Below are positions 39,211-47,045 of a stretch of DNA of 47,116 nt, piece after piece. Under the pieces are notes generated by a model that did no database searches, was not told where the DNA came from, and saw only the letters and a list, made by a program, of their open reading frames with translations. Both the position numbers and the translations under genes were made by a program. Origin of the DNA: JAGPHI01 sp036661035 (GTDB lineage Bacteria; Bacillota; Clostridia; Oscillospirales; Ruminococcaceae); the NCBI GenBank assembly GCA_036661035.1, contig JAVWZM010000007.1:1-47116 (forward strand). Direction: 5' to 3'. The stretch's first letter is position 1, and each line of letters starts with the position of its first letter.

Positions 39211-40680
39211 CTACGGTGTATTTGAATCAGGCGGCGAAGCTACAGCCTCGGATAAGCACCAACGCGCGTATTTTTCGCTTGCAAAGCCCTCGCCTATGGA
39301 GCCGCGTATGCCGGCAAGACATTTGTAATATGCAGGCATTTTTGCTGCCGAGGACGCGTCGGAGCAAAGCTGATCTATAGACAGATAAAACTGCTTTTGC
39401 TGCTTTATATACGCCTTTAGGCAGTCCATATGATAGCGTTCGTGCTCGCTGAGCCTTGTTATTAAAACGCTGTTTAAAAGAGCCGTTATTTCGTCTGCCT
39501 TTTCCTTTAAGGCGTTCTGATTATATCCGTCCAGTGCAGAATTGCGCAAAGCGGTATGCTCCTGCAAGCCTTTCGGTGCCCGTGGGGCGCGGCTCCACAA
39601 GGCTTTGTCTTGCACATTTTCGTACAAAAGCTCCATAACGGTTGCAAACGTGGGCGTGCAAACGCTCCACAAATCGGCACAAAGCTTTTCCAGCATAAGC
39701 CTTTGGGAAAAATCGGGGTGATAATAGGCCTCTCGCAAAAACGAAAAATTAAGGGACGCACTCCACCATACGCTTATCGGCCGCCACAAAGAAACAATGC
39801 CTTTAAGCCCTGCGTTTGCGGCACATGCCACAAGCTCCTTTGCGCTTTTGGGCTGTATCCATAAATTAGTCTGCCAGCTATAGCTGTCGCCCATGTCCGT
39901 ATCTATCAGATATAGGCTGTGCTTGCCTTTGTCGGCATTTGCAATAGAAAAAGCGTCCTTTGTATCACTTAAAAGCAAGGCATCGTCGCCAAATGCCGCC
40001 TTGAGAATATCGTGATTTTCCACTTCGTCTATCTGCTTGCCGTCATTTGTATTTGCGCTATCTGCCGCATCGCAAAAAGGCGAAACACAAAGCTCGATAC
40101 CGCGCTTTTCAAGGTGAGGGAGAACAGTTGCCTGTACCTCGTCCCAAAAAATAGCGTGGGCATTTTCGGGGGCATCGCCCTTGCTATGCACTGAGGTAAC
40201 AAGCAAATTATAGTTATTTTTCGCCATAAAATCCACAGTGGCAAGCACGTCTGCCACTGTTTTACCCGTGACGCCGTAAAGGCAAATGCCTCTGCTTTCA
40301 AGCATTGGGTTTTCGGTGAAAAGCCCCGAATTCAGCGTAGCGCGGCGCACGGTAGGCACGTTTTGTATCGAGGTTTTGGAAAACCAAAAAGAGCAGCCCA
40401 AGAGCCGCAAAAGGTGATAAACACCGTGTAATACACCGCGCTCCATGCGCGACGTAATACGCACCTCTTGCTCTGTTATCAATAGCTGATATCCGTCGAA
40501 GCGCAGCACGGGAGAATTGCGCACTTCCAGTAAAATCTTCACTGCGCCGCGCTTTTTTTCAAAATCAAGGGTTTTAAACATGGCGAGCAAATACGCCTTT
40601 AATTCCTCTTTGGCAAAACCAAGGCAGGCGCCTATTCCCTTTGTTTCAATTGATATGCCGGCACCACAGGATATTTCCAC
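39211..40680 (-). CDS. Glycoside-hydrolase-like protein of unknown function
   Basis: The frame is open from TTG 40701, but GGAGG inside that stretch lies 7 nt before GTG 40680, which I take as start (489 aa). Its N-terminal third resembles the domain preceding GH67/GH20 catalytic barrels (YQLLITEQEVRITSRMERGV, then HGVYHLLRLLGCSFW). A barrel-like part follows (ESRGICLYGV, LVTSVHSKG, GIVSLWRPISVWW). No signal peptide is present, so it is cytoplasmic. There is no sugar gene nearby. It is preceded by candidate regulatory RNA E, copy 3, shared only with ssnA and hyuA, which hints at a role in purine or purine-nucleoside breakdown. The reaction is unknown. Confidence 0.7.
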   Translation of the reverse strand: MEISCGAGISIETKGIGACLGFAKEELKAYLLAMFKTLDFEKKRGAVKILLEVRNSPVLRFDGYQLLITEQEVRITSRMERGVLHGVYHLLRLLGCSFWFSKTSIQNVPTVRRATLNSGLFTENPMLESRGICLYGVTGKTVADVLATVDFMAKNNYNLLVTSVHSKGDAPENAHAIFWDEVQATVLPHLEKRGIELCVSPFCDAADSANTNDGKQIDEVENHDILKAAFGDDALLLSDTKDAFSIANADKGKHSLYLIDTDMGDSYSWQTNLWIQPKSAKELVACAANAGLKGIVSLWRPISVWWSASLNFSFLREAYYHPDFSQRLMLEKLCADLWSVCTPTFATVMELLYENVQDKALWSRAPRAPKGLQEHTALRNSALDGYNQNALKEKADEITALLNSVLITRLSEHERYHMDCLKAYIKQQKQFYLSIDQLCSDASSAAKMPAYYKCLAGIRGSIGEGFASEKYARWCLSEAVASPPDSNTP

Positions 40681-40985
40681 TTGCCCGCCTCCATCTGCCA
40701 ATTAATGGCTTATTATTTAACATTTAATCTTTAACATATATTAATATATCCATGTGCGCACACATTGATATTGCGCATCGAATTTTGGTAGGCGCATGGT
40801 ATCGCCCCCCGAGGAAATATATATAGCAACCTGTACTTTATTTAAAAGTTTTACATGTAAAGGGTACTACTATATATGTTACACGGTTTCGCCCGAAAAA
40901 GAAAGGGGTTATGCGGTATTTTCTTTGAACTAAGGCTATTTTTGGCACTTTGCAAGTAATATTCATATCGGCTTTAGGTGTATTG
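40681..40985. other. Intergenic region holding RNA E, copy 3
   Basis: This 305-nt gap holds candidate RNA E, copy 3, and its flanking palindrome GTGTGCGCACA (about 40752-40764). The part beyond 40870 shows only short CGGTTTCGCCCG-like hairpins and no gene. Confidence 0.5.
40770..40846 (-). promoter_or_regulatory. Candidate cis-regulatory RNA E, copy 3 (leader of GH-like gene)
   Basis: On the minus strand: UUUAAAUAAAGUACAG, GUUGCUAUAUA, a CC-UCGG-GG hairpin, GCGAUACCAUGCGCC, UACCAAAAUUC, GAUGCGCAAUAU. GUUGC/GCAAU can close it, and UGCGC/GCGCA can pair inside. The core is 90-165 nt upstream of the GTG of the unknown gene, on the same strand. Confidence 0.55.
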
Positions 40986-42095
40986 CTAAGGCGCGGCTAA
41001 AAGCAATTGTGCAAGCGCCTTTGCCGCCATTGCGCCTGCCATTGTTGCCTCTTGCAAGGTGTTGGCGTGGCCGCCTACCTCTATTAAAAGGCTGCCCGTG
41101 GTTAAGTCTTGATTATAATAGCGATAATCAAACAAAAGCGGACGGGTAATGCCGGGATAAAGCCCTTCTATTTTGCTTTGCCAATGTGACGCAAAACGCA
41201 AATTCTGCTTAAAATTAGGCAAATTGCCCTTGTTATCCGCGCCGCAAATTATCATTACCTGCGCCGCCTGTTCCCCGTTAATATCGCAAATAGGCTTTAT
41301 GCGTGTGCCGTCGTCTTTTTGTATGGCGTCACGGTGTACGTCCAGAACCACCTTTATAGATGGATATTGCTCTAAGTATTTGCGCACGGTTTTATTGCTG
41401 CGTGCATAGCTGCCGTTGTAGCTTGGGTAATCGTGCAGAGTGGTGTCTTGTATTGTGTTCACGCCAAGGGCGTTCAGCTCCGCAGCCATGGCACCGCCCA
41501 CGGCGGTTACGTTTTGCGCCATGTCGGTGCTGCGTGCGGTGTATTCGGGGTTGCACCAAGGCTCTGGCGCTGGCTGATATGCCTCTGTGGCGTGGGTGTG
41601 CATTATAAGCACCTGTGGCAAGGCGCTGTTTGGCTCTATGGCAAAGGGCATCTCCTGCAATATCTCTGCGGCAACCTCGCTTTGAGGAAGGTCGGTACAG
41701 TTTTTAACGGTGGCATTGCCGCATGGAGAATATATTTTTGTAGTGCCTTGGGTATAATGTGCGCTTAATACAGGGGCTGCGCCCTGTGGCATTTCGGGAA
41801 TGGGCAAAGGCAAAAGCTCCTCTTTAGTGGGTATCTGTGTCCAAAAGCCCGAAGAATAATCGTTTTCATCTATAGTTTGCGCCACGGGCAGTGCCGCGTT
41901 ATCGGGCAAAAGCGCATTTTCAATCATTTGCTTTTCCGCCGCCATAGCCGCCACGGGCGCGCAAAGCATGCCGCCCACACGGGCAAGGGCTTCGGCAGGG
42001 CTTATTGCCGACGCCGCCTTTGCCGAGGTGCCAAGGGTGGCAAGCAGCACAAAGCAAAGGGACATGCCTGTTACGATATTATGCCGCCTTTTCAA
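40986..42095 (-). CDS. spoIIP: Stage II sporulation protein P (SpoIIP)
   Basis: The start is TTG 42095, because GAGGTGA lies 5 nt upstream; an upstream ATG has no site. The 369-residue protein has an N-terminal membrane anchor (about residues 10-30, SLCFVLLATLGT), then the SpoIIP amidase/endopeptidase domain. The zinc motifs are MHTHATEAY, DVHRDA and LLIEVGGHANTLQEA. It cleaves septal peptidoglycan during forespore engulfment, with SpoIID and SpoIIM. It follows gpr by 49 nt, the same order as in Bacillus (rpsT-gpr-spoIIP). Confidence 0.94.
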   Translation of the reverse strand: MKRRHNIVTGMSLCFVLLATLGTSAKAASAISPAEALARVGGMLCAPVAAMAAEKQMIENALLPDNAALPVAQTIDENDYSSGFWTQIPTKEELLPLPIPEMPQGAAPVLSAHYTQGTTKIYSPCGNATVKNCTDLPQSEVAAEILQEMPFAIEPNSALPQVLIMHTHATEAYQPAPEPWCNPEYTARSTDMAQNVTAVGGAMAAELNALGVNTIQDTTLHDYPSYNGSYARSNKTVRKYLEQYPSIKVVLDVHRDAIQKDDGTRIKPICDINGEQAAQVMIICGADNKGNLPNFKQNLRFASHWQSKIEGLYPGITRPLLFDYRYYNQDLTTGSLLIEVGGHANTLQEATMAGAMAAKALAQLLLAAP

Positions 42096-42144
42096 AATAA
42101 TCACCTCAAGGAAATATATGCACACACACAGAAGCTAATGCCGA

Positions 42145-42927
42145 TTACGACGTGAGATAATGCAGCTCGCCAACGGATAGCGCAGGCTGTAGCGCCTTAT
42201 TTATTGCCAGTGCCAGCATTTCCGCCGCGCGTTGCAGCAAGGCATCTACGTCTTTGGGCGTTACCAAAAACACCTCGTTTTTATCTTGCTCAAGCTCCAT
42301 TACCATTGGCACGCCTATGGCAAAGGTGGGCACGCCCAGCAATTTCTCGTTTAATGGGGCGGAACTTCTCGGCGCAAGGCCGGCAGAGCTTATTTGAACA
42401 CTGCGGCAAAGGCGTTTTGCCTCTTTTGTACACAGGCTGTCTATGCATAGCACTGCCGAGGGCTTAATGCGCCCTACAGCGCATTGCAATAGCTCAGCGG
42501 TAGATATTCCGGTAGCGCCAACAACTCCGGGGCAAAGCACTGCTACGCCGCGCAGAGGCACCTCACCCTGCTTTAGCCCTCGGGTTGCGAATATCTTGTC
42601 TGCCGTAGCAGTGCCAAGGGCGTCTGCCGTAACACCGCGGTTGCCTATGCCTGCCACAAGCACTGTGCCAAAGGTGGGCAGCAAAGCGCGCAGACGGCTT
42701 GCCACGGCTTGCACCGCGCTTGAGTTTTTATCTATAGGCGCGTATAATAAGCAAGGCAAATCCAGAGTGATATAAGTGCCCTTGGCACGGCGAAGGCCGT
42801 TTTTTGAAATATCCACACGAGTAACCGCAATATTATCCTCATTAGATGTATATAGCTTTACGCCCGATGGCACATTTTTACAGCGTTTTGGGTACAGCTC
42901 GGCGGCAATATCGGTATAAAATGGCAT
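42145..42927 (-). CDS. gpr: GPR endopeptidase (spore protease)
   Basis: GPR degrades small acid-soluble spore proteins during germination. The 260-residue protein carries the family core: GTYITLDLP, VAGIGNRGVTADALG, CPGVVGATGIST, and CIDSLC, and a late GVPTFAIGVPMVM. It is shorter than B. subtilis GPR (about 370 aa), mostly after about residue 235 and in insertions. The N-terminus FYTDIAAELY is like the usual propeptide-proximal RTDLA region with the Arg replaced by Tyr. It is divergent from rpsT. Confidence 0.9.
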   Translation of the reverse strand: MPFYTDIAAELYPKRCKNVPSGVKLYTSNEDNIAVTRVDISKNGLRRAKGTYITLDLPCLLYAPIDKNSSAVQAVASRLRALLPTFGTVLVAGIGNRGVTADALGTATADKIFATRGLKQGEVPLRGVAVLCPGVVGATGISTAELLQCAVGRIKPSAVLCIDSLCTKEAKRLCRSVQISSAGLAPRSSAPLNEKLLGVPTFAIGVPMVMELEQDKNEVFLVTPKDVDALLQRAAEMLALAINKALQPALSVGELHYLTS

Positions 42928-42979
42928 TTTAAACCTACTTTCTTATGTTATTCGTTCTAATTTGAAAAAAACCCTTGCA

Positions 42980-43006
42980 TTGACATCAAAAAAATGGTAT
43001 TATAAA
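42980..43006 (+). promoter_or_regulatory. Putative rpsT promoter
   Basis: A consensus -35 (TTGACA, 42980-42985) is followed by TATAAA at 43001-43006, a 15-nt spacer. It lies about 34 nt before the rpsT ATG. Confidence 0.5.
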
Positions 43007-43039
43007 TTGCACTGTTATGGGTAGCAAGGAGGTGGTATT

Positions 43040-43303
43040 ATGCCAAACATTAAATCGCAAAAGGATCGCGTTATCCAGAGTGAAAAAGAGACACTGCATA
43101 ACAAAGCCATTAAGTCAAACCTGAAAACAGTCGTTAAAAAGGCAAACGCCGCCATTGCTGCCGGCGCTGCTGACAAAAACGACGCTGTTAAAGCTGCAAC
43201 TGCTGTAATAGACAAAGCTGCAGGTAAAGGTGTGTTACACAAGAACACAGCTCAGCGCAAGGTAAGTCGCCTTGCAAAGCGCGCTAACAAAGAAAACGCG
43301 TAA
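43040..43303 (+). CDS. rpsT: 30S ribosomal protein S20
   Basis: The 87-residue, highly basic protein matches S20: MPNIKSQKDRVIQSEK, then NKAIKSNLKTVVKKANAA, and a C-terminal KGVLHKNTAQRKVSRLAKR. S20 binds 16S rRNA in the small subunit. It has a strong AAGGAGG ribosome site, its own promoter and terminator, and sits divergent from gpr. This core gene anchors this end as chromosomal. Confidence 0.98.
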   Translation: MPNIKSQKDRVIQSEKETLHNKAIKSNLKTVVKKANAAIAAGAADKNDAVKAATAVIDKAAGKGVLHKNTAQRKVSRLAKRANKENA

Positions 43304-43321
43304 TACAGCTTTTGCTGTTAT

Positions 43322-43353
43322 AAGGACATTGCCTTTTGGCAATGTCCTTTTGT
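43322..43353 (+). terminator. Terminator after rpsT
   Basis: AAGGACATTGCC pairs with GGCAATGTCCTT around TTTT, followed by TTGTTTTG. It starts about 19 nt after the rpsT stop. Confidence 0.93.
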
Positions 43354-43481
43354 TTTGCGCATTTATCAAATGCAGATGCAGAGCGGAGCTTTTTGCCAAA
43401 GGTGTTTTTATATAGAAAGCCTTAGCAATTCCTCTTTTATGGGCGGATTGCTCCAACATTTGACAAATCGCATCTTGTTTT

Positions 43482-43838
43482 TTAGCTTTGGTCGCGGCTT
43501 TTCGCAAGCACAGACGCAATAAACCCTGCTGTAAGCGAGGCGGTAATGCCGCCTGCCGCGGCGGTAAATCCCCCTGTAAACGCGCCTAAAAGCCCGTTTT
43601 TGGTTACTGCGTCTATCACGCCCTGCGCCAAAAGATGCCCAAATCCGAGAAGCGGCACGGTGGCACCTGCGCCGGCAAATTTCGCCAAAGGCTCGTAAAT
43701 GCCAATTGCCGAAAGCAACACGCCGCCCACTACGTATATCACCAAGATGCGCGCAGGGGTAAGCTTTGTAAAATCCATTAAAAGCTGCCCGATAACGCAA
43801 AACATGCCCCCCACCGCAAATGCCCAAAAATAATGCAT
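43482..43838 (-). CDS. spoVAE: Stage V sporulation protein AE
   Basis: The start is ATG 43838, with AAAGGA upstream; an earlier GTG (43856) overlaps that site. The 118-residue membrane protein has about four hydrophobic segments (WAFAVGGMFCVIGQLLMDF, ILVIYVVGGVLLSAIGIY and two later). The size matches SpoVAE (116 aa). SpoVA proteins form a channel in the forespore/spore inner membrane for uptake and release of calcium dipicolinate. It lies downstream of spoVAD on the same strand. Confidence 0.92.
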   Translation of the reverse strand: MHYFWAFAVGGMFCVIGQLLMDFTKLTPARILVIYVVGGVLLSAIGIYEPLAKFAGAGATVPLLGFGHLLAQGVIDAVTKNGLLGAFTGGFTAAAGGITASLTAGFIASVLAKSRDQS

Positions 43839-43896
43839 AAACTCAATTCCTTTCACATTTTGTGATATTTATTTCATTATATTCCCAATAAATATA

Positions 43897-44901
43897 TTAT
43901 TTATGTGACAATTCTATCAAATGTGCAACACAAGGTATGCTTTCGCCTTGTAAAAACGTGGTTTGGCTCATAAGGGCACCTGTGGAAACAAACAGCACTC
44001 TTTTCAGCGTACCGCGCTTTAGCGCAGGCAAAACATGGCATGCAAGCACTGCCGCGCTGCACCCTGCGCCGGAGCCGCCGGCACCCACATTTTGGATTTC
44101 GCGGTCGTAAACCAAAAGGCCGCAATCCTCGTGGGATTTAATGCTTATGCCCTCAGCTTTCAATATTTGCAGCAGCAAGGCACTGCCCACCGCGCCTAAA
44201 TCCCCCGTATATATTTTGTCGAAGCTGTCGGGGCTTTCCTTTGTGTCTTTAAAGTATTGCAATATGGTAGCCGCCGCTGCAGGTGCCATGGCGGCACCCA
44301 TATTATTAATATCGGTAATATCGTAGTCTTGCACACGGCCAAAGGTAACAGCGCGCACATAAGGCGCCTCGCCGCAATTGGCGAGCATTGCGCCTCCCGC
44401 GGCAGTAACCGTCCACTGGGAGGAGGGTGTGCGCTTGCCGCCATAATCAAGCGGTGTGCGAAATTGACGCTCCGCTGCGCAAAAATGGCTAGAGGTCATG
44501 GCTATCACGCGGCTCATCATGCCGCCGGATATCATGCAAGCGGCAAGCGCCATGCCCTGTGCCATAGTGGCGCATGCGCTGTAAAGCCCGATATGGGGCA
44601 AATCGAAGCTGCGCATAGCATAAGACGAGCCTGTGCATTGGCATTGCAAATCGCCGGAAAAAACGCAGTCCGTTTGCGCAAGGGTGCAATTTGCCTTTGC
44701 AAGCAATTGTTCTATGCAGTGCCGCGCGAAAATGCTTTCTGCCCCCTCCCAAGATTTTTGCCCACAGCGTGTGTCGGTAACCAGTAAATCAAATTTATCG
44801 GCAAGAGGCCCTTCGCTTTCTTTTTTACCGCCTATAGCAGCAAAGGAAATAACAGATGGCGCGTTTTCAAAAATAATGGTATCGCCTTTTTTTTCGTTCA
44901 T
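43897..44901 (-). CDS. spoVAD: Stage V sporulation protein AD
   Basis: The 334-residue thiolase/ketoacyl-synthase-fold protein binds dipicolinic acid. It matches SpoVAD with GDLQCQCTGSSYAMR, GLYSACATMAQGMALAA and ISGGMMSRVIAMTSSHFC, and later TGDLGAVGS and VGAGGSGAGCSA. The length is as in B. subtilis (338). It faces the membrane with SpoVAC and SpoVAE. It starts 1 nt after the spoVAC stop, so the two are coupled. Confidence 0.95.
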   Translation of the reverse strand: MNEKKGDTIIFENAPSVISFAAIGGKKESEGPLADKFDLLVTDTRCGQKSWEGAESIFARHCIEQLLAKANCTLAQTDCVFSGDLQCQCTGSSYAMRSFDLPHIGLYSACATMAQGMALAACMISGGMMSRVIAMTSSHFCAAERQFRTPLDYGGKRTPSSQWTVTAAGGAMLANCGEAPYVRAVTFGRVQDYDITDINNMGAAMAPAAAATILQYFKDTKESPDSFDKIYTGDLGAVGSALLLQILKAEGISIKSHEDCGLLVYDREIQNVGAGGSGAGCSAAVLACHVLPALKRGTLKRVLFVSTGALMSQTTFLQGESIPCVAHLIELSHK

Positions 44902-44902
44902 C

Positions 44903-45355
44903 TCACCCTCCTATAAATGGGCGAATAAAATGCAGTATCACGCCCCATGCCACGCTTGCAAGCATGCCATACACGATTACAGGCCCTGCTATTACAAACA
45001 TTTTTGCCCCAACGCCAGTTATAAAGCCCTCGCTTTTAAATTCTATTGCAGGGCTTACCACGGCATTGGCAAAGCCCGTAATAGGCACCAAGGTGCCGGC
45101 ACCTGCCTTTGACGCAAGCTTTTGGTACCAGCCAAGCGCCGTGGTAATGGCGGATATGCCCACAAGGCTAATGCTTGAAAGGGTGGCGGCGTCGGCAAGA
45201 GTAAAGCCTATTTTTGCGTAGATGGTCTGCAATATTTCGCCTAAAAGGCAAATGCCGCCGCCCACAAAAAATGCCCAAAAGCAATCCTTGAGCGCAGGGG
45301 ATTTTGGCGATGCCGTTTTCACCATTTTGGCGTAGCCTTGCGCCGTTAGCTTCAT
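44903..45355 (-). CDS. spoVAC: Stage V sporulation protein AC
   Basis: The start is ATG 45355, because AGGAGAG lies 8 nt upstream; the longer frame reaches into repeat R. The 150-residue protein has about four membrane segments (CFWAFFVGGGICLLGEILQ, then SISLVGISAITTALG, FANAVVSPAI and VIAGPVIVYGMLASVAWGVI). SpoVAC is the mechanosensitive-channel-like subunit for calcium dipicolinate. It heads spoVAC-AD-AE. No SpoVAA, AB or AF is in the window. Confidence 0.94.
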   Translation of the reverse strand: MKLTAQGYAKMVKTASPKSPALKDCFWAFFVGGGICLLGEILQTIYAKIGFTLADAATLSSISLVGISAITTALGWYQKLASKAGAGTLVPITGFANAVVSPAIEFKSEGFITGVGAKMFVIAGPVIVYGMLASVAWGVILHFIRPFIGG

Positions 45356-45416
45356 TAAAATCTCTCCTTTTAAAATACCTTTTGTAAAGCCTTTTGCAGC
45401 GCATATCCAAGTGCTT

Positions 45417-45520
45417 ACAGCAATTTTACTTTTGATTGTCCTACTAAAGCCCTCGTCTTTGCTGCATGCAATTTGACAAAAGGCTCGAGCACAAGGACAA
45501 TAATAAGCCGAGTTGCTATA
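45417..45520 (+). repeat. Dispersed palindromic repeat R, copy 3
   Basis: It matches copy 1 nearly base for base (AGCAATTTTACTTTTGATTG, CTACTAAAGCCCTC, GTCTTTGCTG, GACAATAATAAG and GTTGCTATA). It is upstream of spoVAC but in the same orientation as copy 1, which lies in an unrelated gap. Confidence 0.75.
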
Positions 45521-45629
45521 GGAGCTGTGCTGCATATGACATATAATACAAGTTTTCACCGCAATGGATATAAATATGTAGCGCAGTCAAACAAATCGAT
45601 GCAAATTTATAATTTTTACAAAAATTTCA

Positions 45630-45658
45630 TTGTACCAAGGGCGTAATTAAGCTATAAT
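45630..45658 (+). promoter_or_regulatory. Promoter of the CofE-like gene
   Basis: TTGTAC (45630-45635) and TATAAT (45653-45658) are 17 nt apart. A leader of about 87 nt follows; it contains GGGCAGAAATGCCC, a small hairpin, then GGGGGT before the ATG. Confidence 0.7.
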
Positions 45659-45745
45659 AATTAATGGCTTTGTAATATCGGTAAAACGGTATAGTCGGCA
45701 TAGCCGCAAACGGGCAGAAATGCCCACTTATGGGGGTAAATATTT

Positions 45746-46939
45746 ATGTCGAGAGTATTTGGAACAGTTTCGAGAGGTGTGCGCGCACCTATTATCCGCA
45801 AGGGAGATAATCTTGCAGATATAGTAGTGCAAAGCGTAATGAACGCCACATCAGAAGAAAACGTAAAGCTATGCGACCGCGACGTTATCGGCGTAACCGA
45901 GGCGGTGCTTGCACGCGCACAAGGCAACTATGCATCTACAGACGATATTGCAGCAGACATAAAGGCAAAATTTGCCGATAAAACTATCGGAGTTATATTC
46001 CCTATTCTAAGCCGCAACAGGTTTAGCATTTGCCTGCGCGGCATTGCACGCGGCGCTAAAAAGGTAGTGCTTATGCTTAGCTATCCCGGCGACGAGGTGG
46101 GCAACGAGCTTGTAAGCGTGGACGAGCTTGACGCAAAAGGCGTAAACCCATGGAGCGACGTTTTAACCGAGGCAAAATACCGTGAGCTTTTCGGGCAAAA
46201 TCCGCACCCATTTACAGGCGTAGATTATGTGGATTATTATTTGCAGCTTATCCGCGAGGAAGGCGCCGAGGCAGAGGTAATATTTGCAAACCAAGCCACA
46301 GCAATTTTAGAATACACAAAAAATGTTTTGTATTGTGACATTCATACAAGAAAGCGCACAAAGCGTCTTTTGCAAAATGCAGGCGCAGAGATATTATACG
46401 GCCTAGACGAAATAATGACTGCCCCTATAAACGGCAGCGGCTTTAACGCAGATTACGGCCTATTAGGCAGCAACAAAGCCACCGAAAACACAGTAAAGCT
46501 TTTCCCAAGGGATTGCGACGTCTTTGTAAACGCCGTACACGACGACCTATATGCCAAAACAGGCAAGAACATCGAAGTAATGGTATACGGCGACGGCGCG
46601 TTTAAAGACCCTGTGGGCAAAATATGGGAGCTTGCAGATCCTGTGGTAAGCCCAGGCTTTACAAGCGGCTTAAATGGCCTACCAAACGAGCTAAAGCTAA
46701 AATATATCGCAGATAACCAGCTTAAAGACCTTTCCGGCGAGGAGCTTGCAAGCGCAATGCGCAACATGATTGCCCATAAAAACGCAAACCTTAAAGGCAG
46801 CATGGAAACCCAAGGCACAACGCCACGCCGCCTTACAGACCTAATAGGCTCGCTATGCGACCTCACCAGTGGCTCCGGCGACAAAGGCACGCCTATTATC
46901 CTTGTTCAAGGCTATTTCGACACCTACGCCGCAGAGTAA
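45746..46939 (+). CDS. Coenzyme F420-0:L-glutamate ligase-like (CofE family) protein
   Basis: The 397-residue protein begins with VRAPIIRKGDNLADIVVQSV and contains RDVIGVTEAVLARAQG, features of CofE/FbiB-type ligases. It also has GLLGSNKATENTVKLFPRD and VMVYGDGAFKDP. It is longer than archaeal CofE (about 250 aa). Family members add glutamate to F420-0 with GTP in archaea and actinobacteria. Clostridia are not known to make F420, and no other F420 gene is here. The real substrate may thus be another gamma-glutamyl acceptor (inference). It is monocistronic. Confidence 0.85.
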   Translation: MSRVFGTVSRGVRAPIIRKGDNLADIVVQSVMNATSEENVKLCDRDVIGVTEAVLARAQGNYASTDDIAADIKAKFADKTIGVIFPILSRNRFSICLRGIARGAKKVVLMLSYPGDEVGNELVSVDELDAKGVNPWSDVLTEAKYRELFGQNPHPFTGVDYVDYYLQLIREEGAEAEVIFANQATAILEYTKNVLYCDIHTRKRTKRLLQNAGAEILYGLDEIMTAPINGSGFNADYGLLGSNKATENTVKLFPRDCDVFVNAVHDDLYAKTGKNIEVMVYGDGAFKDPVGKIWELADPVVSPGFTSGLNGLPNELKLKYIADNQLKDLSGEELASAMRNMIAHKNANLKGSMETQGTTPRRLTDLIGSLCDLTSGSGDKGTPIILVQGYFDTYAAE

Positions 46940-46952
46940 ATATTATTAAAAG

Positions 46953-46991
46953 CGCGCCGCAACAAATACACATTTGTTGCGGCGCGTTTTT
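46953..46991 (+). terminator. Terminator after the CofE-like gene
   Basis: CGCGCCGCAACAAAT pairs with ATTTGTTGCGGCGCG and is followed by TTTTTGC. It starts about 14 nt after the stop codon. Confidence 0.95.
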
Positions 46992-46996
46992 GCTTT

Positions 46997-47045
46997 AAAG
47001 TGCAGTTTAACTGCATTGTGCAATCTCTGTAGGGGCGGTGGCTCT
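46997..47045. repeat. REP-like palindromic repeat at the right end
   Basis: AGTGCAGTTTAACTGCATTG and CTCTGTAGGGGCGGTGGCTCT match, in reverse, parts of 31320-31415 and 72-100. It abuts the IS-like end at AGAGCC. Confidence 0.6.
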
